In this document: positions 1-9,113 of the stretch, piece by piece | Numbering within the stretch: position 1 is the stretch's first letter | Layout: the number at the start of each line of letters is the position of its first letter | Source: Paracoccus haematequi | Lineage (GTDB): Bacteria > Pseudomonadota > Alphaproteobacteria > Rhodobacterales > Rhodobacteraceae | Reading direction: 5' to 3' | DNA: 64,000 nucleotides | Assembly: GCA_945881965.1 (NCBI GenBank) | Contig: CAMCVS010000004.1 | Location: forward strand, 124,001 to 188,000 | Notes under the pieces: generated by a model | What the model was told of the DNA's origin: nothing | The model's database searches: none | What the model saw: the letters and a program-made list of their open reading frames with translations, nothing else | Translations under genes and position numbers: made by a program

Positions 1-422
1 TCACCGAATACATCCAACTCGACAATGGCCGCATTGGCGGCGCCTGGTTCACCATCAACAACAAAACCTATGATCTGGCCTGCACCGAGGATCATTCCGG
101 CGGCACCGCCCGCCTGCACCACGTCACCTATGCGACGGACCAGCGCGAGGATATCCTGCGCGCCGCCGATATCTTCCTGCAAAACGGGGTGCATATCGAA
201 ACCGGCCCGCACAAGCACGCCATTCAGGGCACGTTTTTCCTCTATGTCTGGGAACCCGCTGGCAATCGGGTCGAACTGGCCAATGCGGGCGCGCGGCTGA
301 TCCTTGACCCTGATTGGCAACCGGTCTGCTGGACAGAGGCTGACCGCAAAAAGGGTCAGGCCTGGGGCCTGAAAACCATCGACACATTCCACACCCACGG
401 CACGCCGCCCACTGCGCGCTGA
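1..422 (+). CDS. VOC-family extradiol ring-cleavage dioxygenase, C-terminal part (5' end outside window)
   Basis: Open from the window edge in the frame that ends at 422, so only the last ~139 residues are seen. They look like the C-terminal iron-binding domain of type I (vicinal oxygen chelate) catechol dioxygenases. LHHVTYA would carry a His iron ligand, HKHAIQGTFFLYV the second-shell His and Tyr, and NRVEL the Glu ligand. The tail KTIDTFHTHGTP is also catechol-2,3-dioxygenase-like. Such enzymes open a catecholic ring next to the diol. The gene ends 16 bp before the hydratase of the 4-oxalomesaconate pathway and probably shares its operon. The substrate cannot be read from the sequence; a trihydroxy acid such as gallate is an inference from the neighbours. 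Confidence 0.75.
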   Translation, partial: TEYIQLDNGRIGGAWFTINNKTYDLACTEDHSGGTARLHHVTYATDQREDILRAADIFLQNGVHIETGPHKHAIQGTFFLYVWEPAGNRVELANAGARLILDPDWQPVCWTEADRKKGQAWGLKTIDTFHTHGTPPTAR

Positions 423-438
423 TCTGACAGGAGCCGCC

Positions 439-1173
439 ATGACCGACACCAAAACCGCGCTGATCATCTCGGCCCATTCCGCAGATTTCGTGTGGCGCGC
501 AGGCGGGGCCATCGCGCTGCATCAACGGCTGGGCTATGCGGTCACGGTCGTCTGCCTGTCCTATGGCGAGCGCGGCGAAAGCGCGAAACTGTGGCGCTTA
601 CCCGGCATGACCTTGGACCGGGTGAAAACCGAACGCCGCAAAGAAGCCGAGGCGGCAGCGAAAGCGTTGAACGTGCATGACATTCAATTCTTCGATCTGG
701 GCGATTACCCGCTGGATTTCACCCGCGACGCTCGCGACCGTATCGTGGATGTGATCCGGGCTGTGCAACCGGCCTTCATGATGTCGCACAGCATGTTCGA
801 CCCCTATAATTCCGACCACATGAACACCACGCAGGTCGTGCTGGAATGTCGGTCCACCGCGCAGGCCTGGGGGCATAATCCGGGGCAAAAGGTGCTGGGC
901 GCGCCGCAGGTCTATCTGTTCGAACCTCACCAGACCGAACAGATGGGGTGGAAGCCCGACACCTTCCTCGACATCACACCGGTCTGGGATCAAAAGCGCG
1001 CCGCCATCGAATGTATGGCAGGTCAAGAGCACCTGTGGGATTATTATACCCGCGTCGCGCAGAACCGCGCCAATCATTTCACCCGCAATTCCGGCGGACA
1101 GGCCAGCGGGCGCGCCTGCGCCTATGCCGAAGCGTTCCAGTCGGTGTTCCCGCGCACCGTGGATGCGCTGTGA
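439..1173 (+). CDS. galB: 4-oxalomesaconate hydratase, PIG-L/LmbE type (GalB-like)
   Basis: A 244-residue protein of the PIG-L/LmbE deacetylase-like fold. [15 protein letters not shown] near the N-terminus matches the zinc-binding AHPDD-type loop in a modified form (AHSAD), and [14 protein letters not shown] supplies the downstream His residues. GalB of Pseudomonas putida, a 4-oxalomesaconate hydratase, is of this family rather than the amidohydrolase LigJ type. It would hydrate 4-oxalomesaconate to 4-carboxy-4-hydroxy-2-oxoadipate. A ribosome site (caggag) precedes the ATG. The stop codon shares its last base with the start of the aldolase gene, so translation is probably coupled. The assignment rests on family resemblance plus the aldolase and tautomerase next door. 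Confidence 0.82.
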   Translation: MTDTKTALIISAHSADFVWRAGGAIALHQRLGYAVTVVCLSYGERGESAKLWRLPGMTLDRVKTERRKEAEAAAKALNVHDIQFFDLGDYPLDFTRDARDRIVDVIRAVQPAFMMSHSMFDPYNSDHMNTTQVVLECRSTAQAWGHNPGQKVLGAPQVYLFEPHQTEQMGWKPDTFLDITPVWDQKRAAIECMAGQEHLWDYYTRVAQNRANHFTRNSGGQASGRACAYAEAFQSVFPRTVDAL

Positions 1174-1844
1174 TGGGTGTTGTCGTCACCCAAATTCCAC
1201 GCGCTTTGCCGTCGGTGATCGACGGGCTGGCGGCTTGCGGTGTGGCCACGGTGCATGAGGCGATGGGACGGCGGGGCCTGATGGGGTCGCGATTGCGCCC
1301 GATCTATGTCGGGGCGCGGATTGCCGGGTCGGCGGTGACGATTTCCGCCCCGCCCGGCGACAACTGGATGCTGCATGTCGCGATGGAACAAGTGCGTCCC
1401 GGCGATATTCTGGTGCTGGCCCCGACAAGCCCTTGCGATGACGGCTATTTCGGCGACCTGCTGGCAACATCTGCGATGGCGCGCGGCTGTCGTGGCTTGG
1501 TCATCGACGCGGGCGTGCGGGATGTGCGCGACCTGACACAGATGGGATTTCCGGTCTGGGCGAAATGCATCAGCGCGCAGGGCACCGTCAAGGAAACGCT
1601 GGGATCGGTGAATGTGCCGCTGGTTTGCGCCGGGGCCTTGGTCAACGCGGGCGATGTGATTGTCGCCGATGATGACGGCGTCTGCGTGGTGCCCGTGGCA
1701 GAGGCCGCCGCCGTTCTGGCCGCCGCCGAGGCCCGTGTGGCCGCCGAAGAAGCTAAACGCATCCGTCTTGCAGCGGGCGAGTTGGGTCTGGACCTCTATC
1801 AGATGCGGGACCGGCTGGCGCAAAAAGGCCTGCGTTATCTGTGA
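1173..1844 (+). CDS. ligK: 4-carboxy-4-hydroxy-2-oxoadipate aldolase (LigK/GalC, RraA-like fold)
   Basis: A 223-residue RraA-like class II pyruvate aldolase. It cleaves 4-carboxy-4-hydroxy-2-oxoadipate to pyruvate and oxaloacetate using a divalent metal. The signature [11 protein letters not shown], with Arg and Asp for pyruvate and metal binding, lies near residues 109-119. [13 protein letters not shown] and the metal-site stretch [11 protein letters not shown] follow. Length is as expected for LigK/HMG aldolases. The ATG at 1173 overlaps the hydratase stop by one base (TGATG). An upstream in-frame extension exists but lies inside the hydratase gene and lacks family similarity, so it was excluded. 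The tautomerase follows after 24 bp with the site gaaaggggg. Confidence 0.9.
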   Translation: MGVVVTQIPRALPSVIDGLAACGVATVHEAMGRRGLMGSRLRPIYVGARIAGSAVTISAPPGDNWMLHVAMEQVRPGDILVLAPTSPCDDGYFGDLLATSAMARGCRGLVIDAGVRDVRDLTQMGFPVWAKCISAQGTVKETLGSVNVPLVCAGALVNAGDVIVADDDGVCVVPVAEAAAVLAAAEARVAAEEAKRIRLAAGELGLDLYQMRDRLAQKGLRYL

Positions 1845-1868
1845 CGCGGGCACAGGAAAGGGGGGGCC

Positions 1869-2933
1869 ATGTCAGACGGTGTGCGCTGTATGTGGATGCG
1901 CGGGGGCACGTCCAAGGGCGGCTATTTTCTGTCTGCTGACCTGCCCGGCGATGTGACGGCGCGTGACAGGGTCTTGTTGGGCGTGATGGGGTCCCCCGAT
2001 CTGCGCCAGATCGACGGTATGGGGGGCGGCAATCCGCTGACATCCAAGGTGGCGGTGGTGGGGCCGCCGACACGGCCCGATGCCGATGTGGATTACCTGT
2101 TCTTGCAGGTGTTCGTGGACCACGCCGTGGTCACCGATCAGCAGAATTGCGGCAATATCCTTGCCGGAGTCGGCCCCTTTGCCATCGAACGCGGGCTGAT
2201 GGCGGCGCAGGATGGTGTCACACTGGTGCGTATCCACATGGTCAACACCGGACAAGTCGCGGTCGCCGAGGTTGCAACGCCTGATGGCCGCGTCAGTTAC
2301 GCGGGTGACGCACGGATTGACGGCGTTCCGGGACATCACGCCGCTGTGCCGCTGACGTTTCTGGATACGGCCGGGTCCAGTTGCGGGGCGCTGTTGCCGA
2401 CCGGGCGGGTCGTGGATGTGATCGACGGTATCGCCTGCACCTTGATCGACAATGGCATGCCAGTCGTGGTGATGCGCGCTGCGGATCTGGGTGTAACGGG
2501 TCATGAAGCCCCCGATGCGCTGGAATCCAATGTCGATTTGCGCGCGCGGCTGGAGGCGATCCGGTTGCAGGCCGGCCCGCTGATGAACCTTGGCGATGTG
2601 CGCCAGGCCTCGGTGCCGAAACTGACGCTGGTCGCCGCGCCGCGCAATGGCGGCACGCTTTTGACCCGGACATTCATCCCGCATAAATGTCATGACGCCA
2701 TCGGTGTGCTGGGTGCGGTCAGTGTCGCGACAGCGGCGCTGTTGCCCGGATCACCCGCCGCAGGCGTCGCGATTGTGCCCCAAGGTGCGCGCAAGGTGTT
2801 GGCCATCGAACACCCCACTGGCGAGATGACCGTGATTGCGGACGTTGAAAACGGCATGGTGCAGCGGGCGGCGATCCTGCGCACCGCCCGCAAGCTGATG
2901 GATGGGGTGGTATTTCCCGGCGCAGCGGATTGA
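1869..2933 (+). CDS. galD: 4-oxalomesaconate tautomerase, PrpF family (GalD-like)
   Basis: A 354-residue PrpF-family isomerase (diaminopimelate-epimerase-like fold). The start MWMRGGTSKGG is the family hallmark, and DQQNCGNILAGVGPFAIE and FIPHKCHDAIGVLGA follow in order. In gallate and protocatechuate 4,5-cleavage pathways GalD/LigU isomerises the keto and enol forms of 4-oxalomesaconate so that the hydratase can act. Being directly behind hydratase and aldolase genes favours this over aconitate isomerase or methylaconitate isomerase roles of other PrpF members. A short ACCCG/CGGGT inverted repeat (about 2934-2946) lies at the junction with the convergent DUF2793 gene and could help end transcription, but it has no T-run. 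Confidence 0.85.
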   Translation: MSDGVRCMWMRGGTSKGGYFLSADLPGDVTARDRVLLGVMGSPDLRQIDGMGGGNPLTSKVAVVGPPTRPDADVDYLFLQVFVDHAVVTDQQNCGNILAGVGPFAIERGLMAAQDGVTLVRIHMVNTGQVAVAEVATPDGRVSYAGDARIDGVPGHHAAVPLTFLDTAGSSCGALLPTGRVVDVIDGIACTLIDNGMPVVVMRAADLGVTGHEAPDALESNVDLRARLEAIRLQAGPLMNLGDVRQASVPKLTLVAAPRNGGTLLTRTFIPHKCHDAIGVLGAVSVATAALLPGSPAAGVAIVPQGARKVLAIEHPTGEMTVIADVENGMVQRAAILRTARKLMDGVVFPGAAD

Positions 2934-2945
2934 ACCCGCGCCGGG

Positions 2946-4427
2946 TCAATAATCGGTTTCGATATACACGCCCGAACAGTCAAACGACACGGCCGCCGCC
3001 GTGCTGCCGTTGTTCATGTAGTTGCGCGGGCTGAGAAACTGGCTCGGTGCCGGCAAATCCGTGCTGAGCGTCGTATCGACAACTGCGCCCGATACTTCTT
3101 CGACCACGCGCAGCCCGACATCGGCACTGTTCGCCGCCGCTGCGATATACAGCGACAGCACGCTGTTGGCGTTGGCGACGGCGAATTCCGCGCCCAGATC
3201 AATCAATGTCGGCGCACCAGAGGCATCATTGTGCAGGATGTGCCAATTGGCGTGGGTCCCAGCCTCGAACCCGATGCCGATTGCATTCGTCATGGCCAAA
3301 AGGGTTTGTGTCGTGGACAGCGCGCCGCCCGACCCGTACACTCCGAAGAATGCCATCCCAGACAGTTGCGGCAACACCTGCGCCAGGCGATTGACATAGA
3401 TGAATCCGCCCAGCCCGTCCGCATTGCCGCGCCAACAGACCCAGGCGGCAGACCGATCCTCAGCAACCGATCCGGCGGTCGCTCCAGAGGTTACGCGCCA
3501 GCGGCGCATCGACATTGACAGGCTGGCCGAAGTCAGGGTCGGCGTCGTGGTTGTGCCGACGACCGTGCGCGGCATTCCATTGGTATTGACCCCGGCCCCA
3601 ACAGAGGGGGACCAAGTCGCGATCCGGTTGACCCCGAAATGTGGTTGCAACGGAAAATGCCGCCCCGACGGAAGTTTTACGTCCAACCAGCCCATCCCGG
3701 CACGATCACGCGCATAAAGCGCAATCCGCCCGGCTGACGGCGGAACCGGCGTCGTGTCCTGCGTCGGAAGCACAATCGGAGCCGTCAGATTGACCCGCCC
3801 ATTGGTGCTGTCGATCCTGAGCGCGTCGTGAAATGTTGCGCCGTCCGCACTGACCTTGATGCGAAAATCATCGTCGCCCGCCGTGCCCATTTCTGCCCGG
3901 CCCGCCCAGCCGGTTTGAAACAGCAGGCTGGCCGTATCGTTGGCCTGCGCTTTGTTGATCTTGACCTGATGGCCTGCGCCCGCATGGGTCAAGAGCGTCG
4001 CCGCAGACGCCACCGCCAAGCGGTTGGTTGCATCGGCTTCGGTGCCGATGCCGACCTGCGGCAGATTCTGCAACACCGGTGCGGGCTGTGCCGCAATCCA
4101 CCCGCTGCCATCAAACACACGCAGCGCAGCCGCGTCCACAACCCACGCCAGCCATCCGGTGCGCGGCCTCAAAAACGCCCAGCCGGTGTCGTCGAATACC
4201 GCGACGGTGGCGGCGGTCTGTCCAGCCCAGGCCCCCTGCGCGTCCGCAGGCAGAATGAACCGCGCACCCAACGCTGGCACATCGGGCGGTGCCACCTGCG
4301 TTGCGCTGGCCACGGACAGCTGGACCAGTGTATCCAGCGCCCGCAGCGCCTCGTTGTGCGTAAGATGCTTTTGTGCCTGCGCGGGCATGATATAGGGCAG
4401 TGAAAGCAACGTTGTTTGGTCAGTCAT
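2946..4427 (-). CDS. DUF2793 domain-containing phage-fibre-like protein
   Basis: A 493-residue protein. The first ~95 residues form a DUF2793 domain (LSLPYIMPAQAQKHLTHNEA, then GWLAWVVDAAALRVFDGSGW). A beta-rich middle follows (LRIDSTNGRVNLT, typical of tail-fibre shafts) and a C-terminal receptor-like part. I chose the ATG at 4427, preceded by a GGGGG purine site at suitable spacing, over an ATG seven codons upstream. DUF2793 proteins are phage tail or head appendages. In Rhodobacter capsulatus the gene-transfer-agent tail fibre encoded outside the main GTA cluster belongs to this group. No other phage gene is present here, so a satellite GTA fibre is a reasonable inference, not a demonstrated fact. 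Confidence 0.8.
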   Translation of the reverse strand: MTDQTTLLSLPYIMPAQAQKHLTHNEALRALDTLVQLSVASATQVAPPDVPALGARFILPADAQGAWAGQTAATVAVFDDTGWAFLRPRTGWLAWVVDAAALRVFDGSGWIAAQPAPVLQNLPQVGIGTEADATNRLAVASAATLLTHAGAGHQVKINKAQANDTASLLFQTGWAGRAEMGTAGDDDFRIKVSADGATFHDALRIDSTNGRVNLTAPIVLPTQDTTPVPPSAGRIALYARDRAGMGWLDVKLPSGRHFPLQPHFGVNRIATWSPSVGAGVNTNGMPRTVVGTTTTPTLTSASLSMSMRRWRVTSGATAGSVAEDRSAAWVCWRGNADGLGGFIYVNRLAQVLPQLSGMAFFGVYGSGGALSTTQTLLAMTNAIGIGFEAGTHANWHILHNDASGAPTLIDLGAEFAVANANSVLSLYIAAAANSADVGLRVVEEVSGAVVDTTLSTDLPAPSQFLSPRNYMNNGSTAAAVSFDCSGVYIETDY

Positions 4428-4577
4428 GAGGCCCCCGAGGAATGACAAGCGATTGGCCTAGGCTTGCGTTTTCTGGTTGCCAAAATGCTAACAGTGCGGG
4501 CGTCGATGCGGTGGTTGGTCGGGACAGATGCGTCATACCGCTTGATACTGCTCAAGACCTAACATGGACTTAATCCG

Positions 4578-5693
4578 ATGACGCCGTTTGGCACATTCAT
4601 TCATAAAATTGGCCGGGATATTGCGGATCTGAACCGATCCGACGTCATTCTGCCAAATCTGAAGCACCGGCTTTCGGGCGTCACGTCAACAGTGATCCGG
4701 CTTTATCCGGTGCAACGCCGGAAAATCGCAGCGGTTTGCGCCGGACCGGGTTTGCCAAAAGACTTGGCGGCGGTATCGGTTCTGGCGCTGCTTCTGATGC
4801 GGCGGCAGGGGCCAACTGGGTCGCGGGTCTGGCATGCGCGGCGAAATTCCGAAATGCTTTTGGGTCTTGTGCTGAAATTCCTGTTCGGAAAGCAATTGAA
4901 ACTGCTGTTCACCAGCGCTTCGCAGCGCGTGCATTCGGCATGGACGAAATTCCTGATTAATCGCATGGATCATGTCGTTGCCACGTCACAGCGATCTGCG
5001 AAGTATCTCACAGTGCCGAACACCGTAATTCGCCACGGGATTGATACGACCGGGTTTCATCCCGATCCGGCGCAGGGCCATTTTCTGCGTTCACAATTGG
5101 GGTTTCCTCACGATGCAATAGTCTTTGGGTGCTTCGGCCGGGTTCGACACCAAAAAGGCACGGATATCTTTATTGATGCGATGATTGACTCGGCGTTGCG
5201 CGATGTGACGGTTTGCGGCATCGTGATGGGCCGTGCCGTCGAGAAGGATCGTGCCTTTCTGGAAGAATTGCGGACAAGAGTTTCCGCAAAAGGGTTGCAG
5301 GATCGGATCAGGTTCTTGAATGAGGTACCGCCCGATGACATGTCGCGATGGTACAATCTGCTCGATGTCTACGTTGCGCCGCAACGCTGGGAGGGATTTG
5401 GCCTGACCCCGCTCGAAGCCATGGCATGCGGCGTCCCGGTGATAGCCACGCGTGTGGGTGCATTTGAAGAAATGATAACGGATCGGAAAAATGGTCTGCT
5501 GGTCGATCCCGATAATCTAGGCGCAATGCAGAGCGCTGCAACATGGATGTTGCTCAACCCCGAGTCAGTTGCAGATTTCGGCAAATCCGCGCGACAAACA
5601 GTTGTCGAAGAGTTTGATCTGGCGGTCGAGTCTGACGCATTGATCGCAATCTATCAGGGCCTTCTGGGGCGCAGAGTTCTTCGGTTTGATTGA
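4578..5693 (+). CDS. lpcC: Glycosyltransferase family 4, LpcC-like LPS core mannosyltransferase
   Basis: A 371-residue GT-B retaining glycosyltransferase. The acceptor-side half opens with VTSTVIRLYPVQ and carries KLLFTSASQR, both typical of rhizobial and roseobacter LpcC-type core transferases. The donor-side half has GCFGRVRHQKGTD and the GT4 E-X7-E motif EGFGLTPLE (E272 and E280). LpcC transfers mannose to Kdo in the LPS inner core from the cytosolic face. The gene ends with a stop just upstream of the epimerase gene, and the two were probably co-transcribed. Base composition is lower in GC than the catabolic genes upstream, in keeping with a polysaccharide locus. The exact sugar is inferred from family resemblance only. 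Confidence 0.8.
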   Translation: MTPFGTFIHKIGRDIADLNRSDVILPNLKHRLSGVTSTVIRLYPVQRRKIAAVCAGPGLPKDLAAVSVLALLLMRRQGPTGSRVWHARRNSEMLLGLVLKFLFGKQLKLLFTSASQRVHSAWTKFLINRMDHVVATSQRSAKYLTVPNTVIRHGIDTTGFHPDPAQGHFLRSQLGFPHDAIVFGCFGRVRHQKGTDIFIDAMIDSALRDVTVCGIVMGRAVEKDRAFLEELRTRVSAKGLQDRIRFLNEVPPDDMSRWYNLLDVYVAPQRWEGFGLTPLEAMACGVPVIATRVGAFEEMITDRKNGLLVDPDNLGAMQSAATWMLLNPESVADFGKSARQTVVEEFDLAVESDALIAIYQGLLGRRVLRFD

Positions 5694-5773
5694 GTAAATC
5701 AAAGAGCGATCTGGCGGTTCGGACTGCGGGCAAGGTCTTGCAGAACGAAGAACCAATTCTAAAGGGAATAGAA

Positions 5774-6781
5774 ATGCGTGTCTATATTACTGGTTCGGCG
5801 GGCTTCATCGGGTTTCATCTTGCGAAACTTCTATTATCAGAAGGAATGACTGTGCATGGCTTTGATGCCATGACGGACTATTATGATGTTGCCCTGAAAC
5901 GGCGGCGTCATGCAATCCTTTCGCAGCATCCGATGTTCTCGATGACCGAGGCGCTGTTGGAGGATGATGCGGTGGTCCTGCAAACTGTGCGGGATTTCAA
6001 CCCGGATATCATTGTTCATTTGGCTGCGCAGGCCGGTGTGCGCTATTCGATCGAGAATCCCCGGGCCTATCTAAATGCCAATCTCGTAGGCAGCTTCAAT
6101 ATCTTAGAGGCTGCGCGTGAAATCGGTGTGCGGCACTTGCTCATGGCGTCAACGTCCTCAGTCTATGGTTCAAATACCGAGATGCCCTACGCAGAAACAC
6201 ATAAAGCCGATACTCCCATGACCTTCTATGCCGCGACAAAGAAAGCGACCGAGGCGATGGGACATTCCTACGCACATTTGTGGAATTTGCCAGTGACGAT
6301 GTTTCGCTTTTTCACCGTCTACGGTCCTTGGGGTCGGCCCGATATGGCCTATTTCAAGTTCACAGAGGCAATTATTGCAGGGCGTCCGATTGATATTTAC
6401 AACCATGGCGACATGTATCGCGACTTCACCTATGTCGAGGATCTGGCCCGCGGAATCCGCCTGTTGATCGACGCCGTGCCAGAGTGTCCCACCAACAGAG
6501 TAATTGCTGAGGGCGACAGTCTTTCTCCGGTCGCACCCTTCCGTATCGTCAATATCGGAAATTCCGAAAAGGTGCGGCTTCTGGACTTTATCGAAGCAAT
6601 CGAAGACAGTCTGGGCAAGAAGGCTATCCGCAACTATCTGCCGATGCAGATGGGCGATGTGCCGGCGACCTGGGCTGATGCTTCCTTATTGCAATCTCTT
6701 ACTGGATATCGACCGCAGACAAACTTCAGAGAGGGCGTCGCGCATTTCGTCGCTTGGTATCGTGATTACTACAGGAGCTGA
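5774..6781 (+). CDS. UDP-glucuronate 4-epimerase (NAD-dependent extended SDR)
   Basis: A 335-residue extended short-chain dehydrogenase. The NAD-binding motif TGSAGFIG lies at residues 6-13, ASTSSVYG in the middle, and the catalytic pair YAATK is Tyr152/Lys156. The stretch FFTVYGPWGRPDMAYFKF is characteristic of UDP-glucuronate 4-epimerases (CapI/LpsL type), which make UDP-galacturonate for LPS or capsule. I chose the ATG at 5774, preceded by aaaggga, because residues from there match the family start. An in-frame TTG at 5690 overlapping the glycosyltransferase stop would add 28 unrelated residues. The gene ends one base before the convergent tyrosine-kinase gene. Confidence 0.88.
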   Translation: MRVYITGSAGFIGFHLAKLLLSEGMTVHGFDAMTDYYDVALKRRRHAILSQHPMFSMTEALLEDDAVVLQTVRDFNPDIIVHLAAQAGVRYSIENPRAYLNANLVGSFNILEAAREIGVRHLLMASTSSVYGSNTEMPYAETHKADTPMTFYAATKKATEAMGHSYAHLWNLPVTMFRFFTVYGPWGRPDMAYFKFTEAIIAGRPIDIYNHGDMYRDFTYVEDLARGIRLLIDAVPECPTNRVIAEGDSLSPVAPFRIVNIGNSEKVRLLDFIEAIEDSLGKKAIRNYLPMQMGDVPATWADASLLQSLTGYRPQTNFREGVAHFVAWYRDYYRS

Positions 6782-8830
6782 TCAATTGTCATAGTATCCG
6801 CCGTAAGCGTGATAGGCGCCGTAGGATTGCCCGTAACCATATTTTTTCATACCCTGCCCGCTTATTTGAGCCAAAACAAGCCCAGCGACGCGAATGTTAA
6901 CGGATTCGAACGCCTTCAGACCATCCAGCACTTGGCGGTGCGCAGTAGCGTCCCACTTTACAGTAAAGATCACCGCATCCACATTCTGAGCTACAATGCG
7001 TGCATCAGGTACAACCAAAACCGGGGGCGTGTCGATGACGATATAATCATACATGGACCGCATTTCACGTACCAGTGCCGCAAACTTTTCAGATGAAAAA
7101 AGATCGGCTGCATTGACTGACGACTTTTCTGAGGGCAGGACGTCAATTCCCAGCATTTCGACTGGCTGCACGGCATCTGATAAACTGCGATTACCGGTTA
7201 GGACTGATATGAGTCCTCCGTCTTTGGTCCCCGTATCGAAATATTCGGAAAACACTCTCCTGCGAATGTCACCTTCGACCAGCAAAACACGCTTTCCCAG
7301 CCCTGACAAATTGAAAGCGAGAGCAATCGACTGGGTGGTCTTGCCTTCGCCGGGAACCGACGAAGTCGACATTATGACCTGAGGCGGATTGTCAACGTTC
7401 GACAAAAGCACCGAAACACGAAGATTTCTGACCGCTTCCGCAGCGGCAGATGTGGGCTTGTCAACAAGGTATTTGAGTAGGGTGGCTCTCTTCTTTGCGG
7501 GAATCGCCGGGATCTGACCAAGTACGGGATACCCGGTGCGGCCTTCCAGTTCATCCGCGATCCTGAAAGTTGTTTGTGACAATTCGCGGATCAAGACGCC
7601 GCCAGCGCCGAACATTGCGCCGAGCACGAGGAACAATGCGGCCAAAAGTGACTTGCGCGGGGCCGAAGGGGCATTTGGGACCACCGCACTGGACAGTATT
7701 CTGCTATCCGCCTGTTGTATTCCTTGTTGTACCGAGGTTTCCTTGAGACGCGACAGGAAGTATTCGTAAATCAGTCGTGAGGCCTCTGCTTCGCGCTGAA
7801 ACTGTTGCAGTTGCACCAATTCTGCAGATTGCACGTTGATACGACGCTCCTGATCGACAACGGAATCGTTGATCGCAGAGAATTGCGCAGCCAAGCGTTC
7901 GGCATCAATTTCTGCCCGAGCCAGAACTGCGGGAGGAGTTGATGAGGTTTTACGCAAGGCATCAATGTTCAACCTAGAGTCATCCAAAGCCGTTTGGAGC
8001 TCGTCGCGCCGCGTTCTCAGGTCCTTGAGCTGTCGATTTGCAGCAACCAGGTCCTCCGGGCTAACGAGTTCGGTGCTGGTCGAGAACTCTTTCACCCGAT
8101 CCTCGGCCAGTTCCAGCTCTCCCTGCAACTGGGTCACGCGCTCACTGAGCCACGCGGTTGCGCGTTCAGTCGCTTCGAATTTCACCGCAACTTGATCATT
8201 GATATAGATTTCGGCCAAACTATTGGCAAGTTCGGCAGATTTACGTGGGCTGTTTGTGCGTGCTAGAATCTCGAATACATAGCTGTTACGCACGTTGGTA
8301 ATCGACAGAGACGCCAGAACACGATCAATTGTTGCCTCGCGTATCTGGACATCTGAGGGAGCGTCGGGCGGAGCACCGCGAAAGTATGAATACGCCCGAA
8401 CTCGCATCGCCCTTATCGAGTATGGTTTTATTTCCCTAAGGGTTACATTGAATTCTGGATCTGCCATCAAGTTCTCGGTCTCAACCAGCTTTTTTATCAG
8501 CTTGCGAGATCGCATAACCTCAATCTCTGTATTCAACGATGACGTGTCGCCAGACAACCCTGTCACGACAGCGTTCAGATCCGTTACCTGAGCTTCACGA
8601 CTTTCCAATGCAATACTTGCTTTTGCCGAATATGTTGGCTGTAGATAGAAAAATCCGTAGAAAATCCCAAAACTCAGCCCGACCACCGCCCCCAAGCTGA
8701 TCCAAAGTTTTCCGCGCCACATCGTTGAAATGAACTTGCCGATGTCGATCTCGTCATCCGGTGGCCGCCGATCCATGGCAGTCCTTACAGGCTGTCGGTC
8801 GGATGCGCTGAACATGCTTGGCTTCTCCAT
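6782..8830 (-). CDS. Wzc/ExoP-like polysaccharide co-polymerase with BY-kinase domain
   Basis: Up to 682 residues. A Wzz domain with a first membrane segment near residues 43-65 comes first. A long periplasmic coiled coil follows (residues ~200-390, rich in LQGELELAEDRV-type heptads), then a second membrane segment and a cytosolic bacterial tyrosine kinase domain. The kinase has Walker A SVPGEGKTT (~residue 490), Walker A' VLLVEGDIRR and Walker B VIDTPP. The C-terminus is a tyrosine cluster (YGYGQSYGAYHAYGGYYDN), the usual autophosphorylation tail. It would control chain length and export of a surface polysaccharide. The ATG at 8815, 9 bases after GGAG, is an alternative start. AT-rich stretches (25 of 60 bases G+C at 8401-8460) suggest acquired DNA. 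The 283 bp to yjbH hold the divergent promoters. Confidence 0.9.
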   Translation of the reverse strand: MEKPSMFSASDRQPVRTAMDRRPPDDEIDIGKFISTMWRGKLWISLGAVVGLSFGIFYGFFYLQPTYSAKASIALESREAQVTDLNAVVTGLSGDTSSLNTEIEVMRSRKLIKKLVETENLMADPEFNVTLREIKPYSIRAMRVRAYSYFRGAPPDAPSDVQIREATIDRVLASLSITNVRNSYVFEILARTNSPRKSAELANSLAEIYINDQVAVKFEATERATAWLSERVTQLQGELELAEDRVKEFSTSTELVSPEDLVAANRQLKDLRTRRDELQTALDDSRLNIDALRKTSSTPPAVLARAEIDAERLAAQFSAINDSVVDQERRINVQSAELVQLQQFQREAEASRLIYEYFLSRLKETSVQQGIQQADSRILSSAVVPNAPSAPRKSLLAALFLVLGAMFGAGGVLIRELSQTTFRIADELEGRTGYPVLGQIPAIPAKKRATLLKYLVDKPTSAAAEAVRNLRVSVLLSNVDNPPQVIMSTSSVPGEGKTTQSIALAFNLSGLGKRVLLVEGDIRRRVFSEYFDTGTKDGGLISVLTGNRSLSDAVQPVEMLGIDVLPSEKSSVNAADLFSSEKFAALVREMRSMYDYIVIDTPPVLVVPDARIVAQNVDAVIFTVKWDATAHRQVLDGLKAFESVNIRVAGLVLAQISGQGMKKYGYGQSYGAYHAYGGYYDN

Positions 8831-9113
8831 CGGCTGTCGTTAGCTTCCTTGCATATCCGTTCTTTCATGACAACACAGGGATTTCTGACCTGTCGTCCTC
8901 GTGACCAGGCTTCTGAAAGGCCACGGTGGGCTTGGGCAGGCGTCATGACTGCATGTCGTGGGGACGGCACTGGCCACACAGCGGGGGGCGGCACACAGGC
9001 TTGGGATCGTGCTAACGTAACAACAGTTATGGAATTTTTTCGGTTTCAACGATGTTTGGCGCTGTCCCTCGACGTGAGCGTTTCGTAACGGAGAGATGTC
9101 CGGGGAGAGTTGT

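Noticed and set aside
2934-2946. ACCCG/CGGGT inverted repeat between galD and the DUF2793 gene as a terminator
   Set aside because: Only five base pairs and no T-run on either strand; too weak to call, mentioned only in the galD entry.
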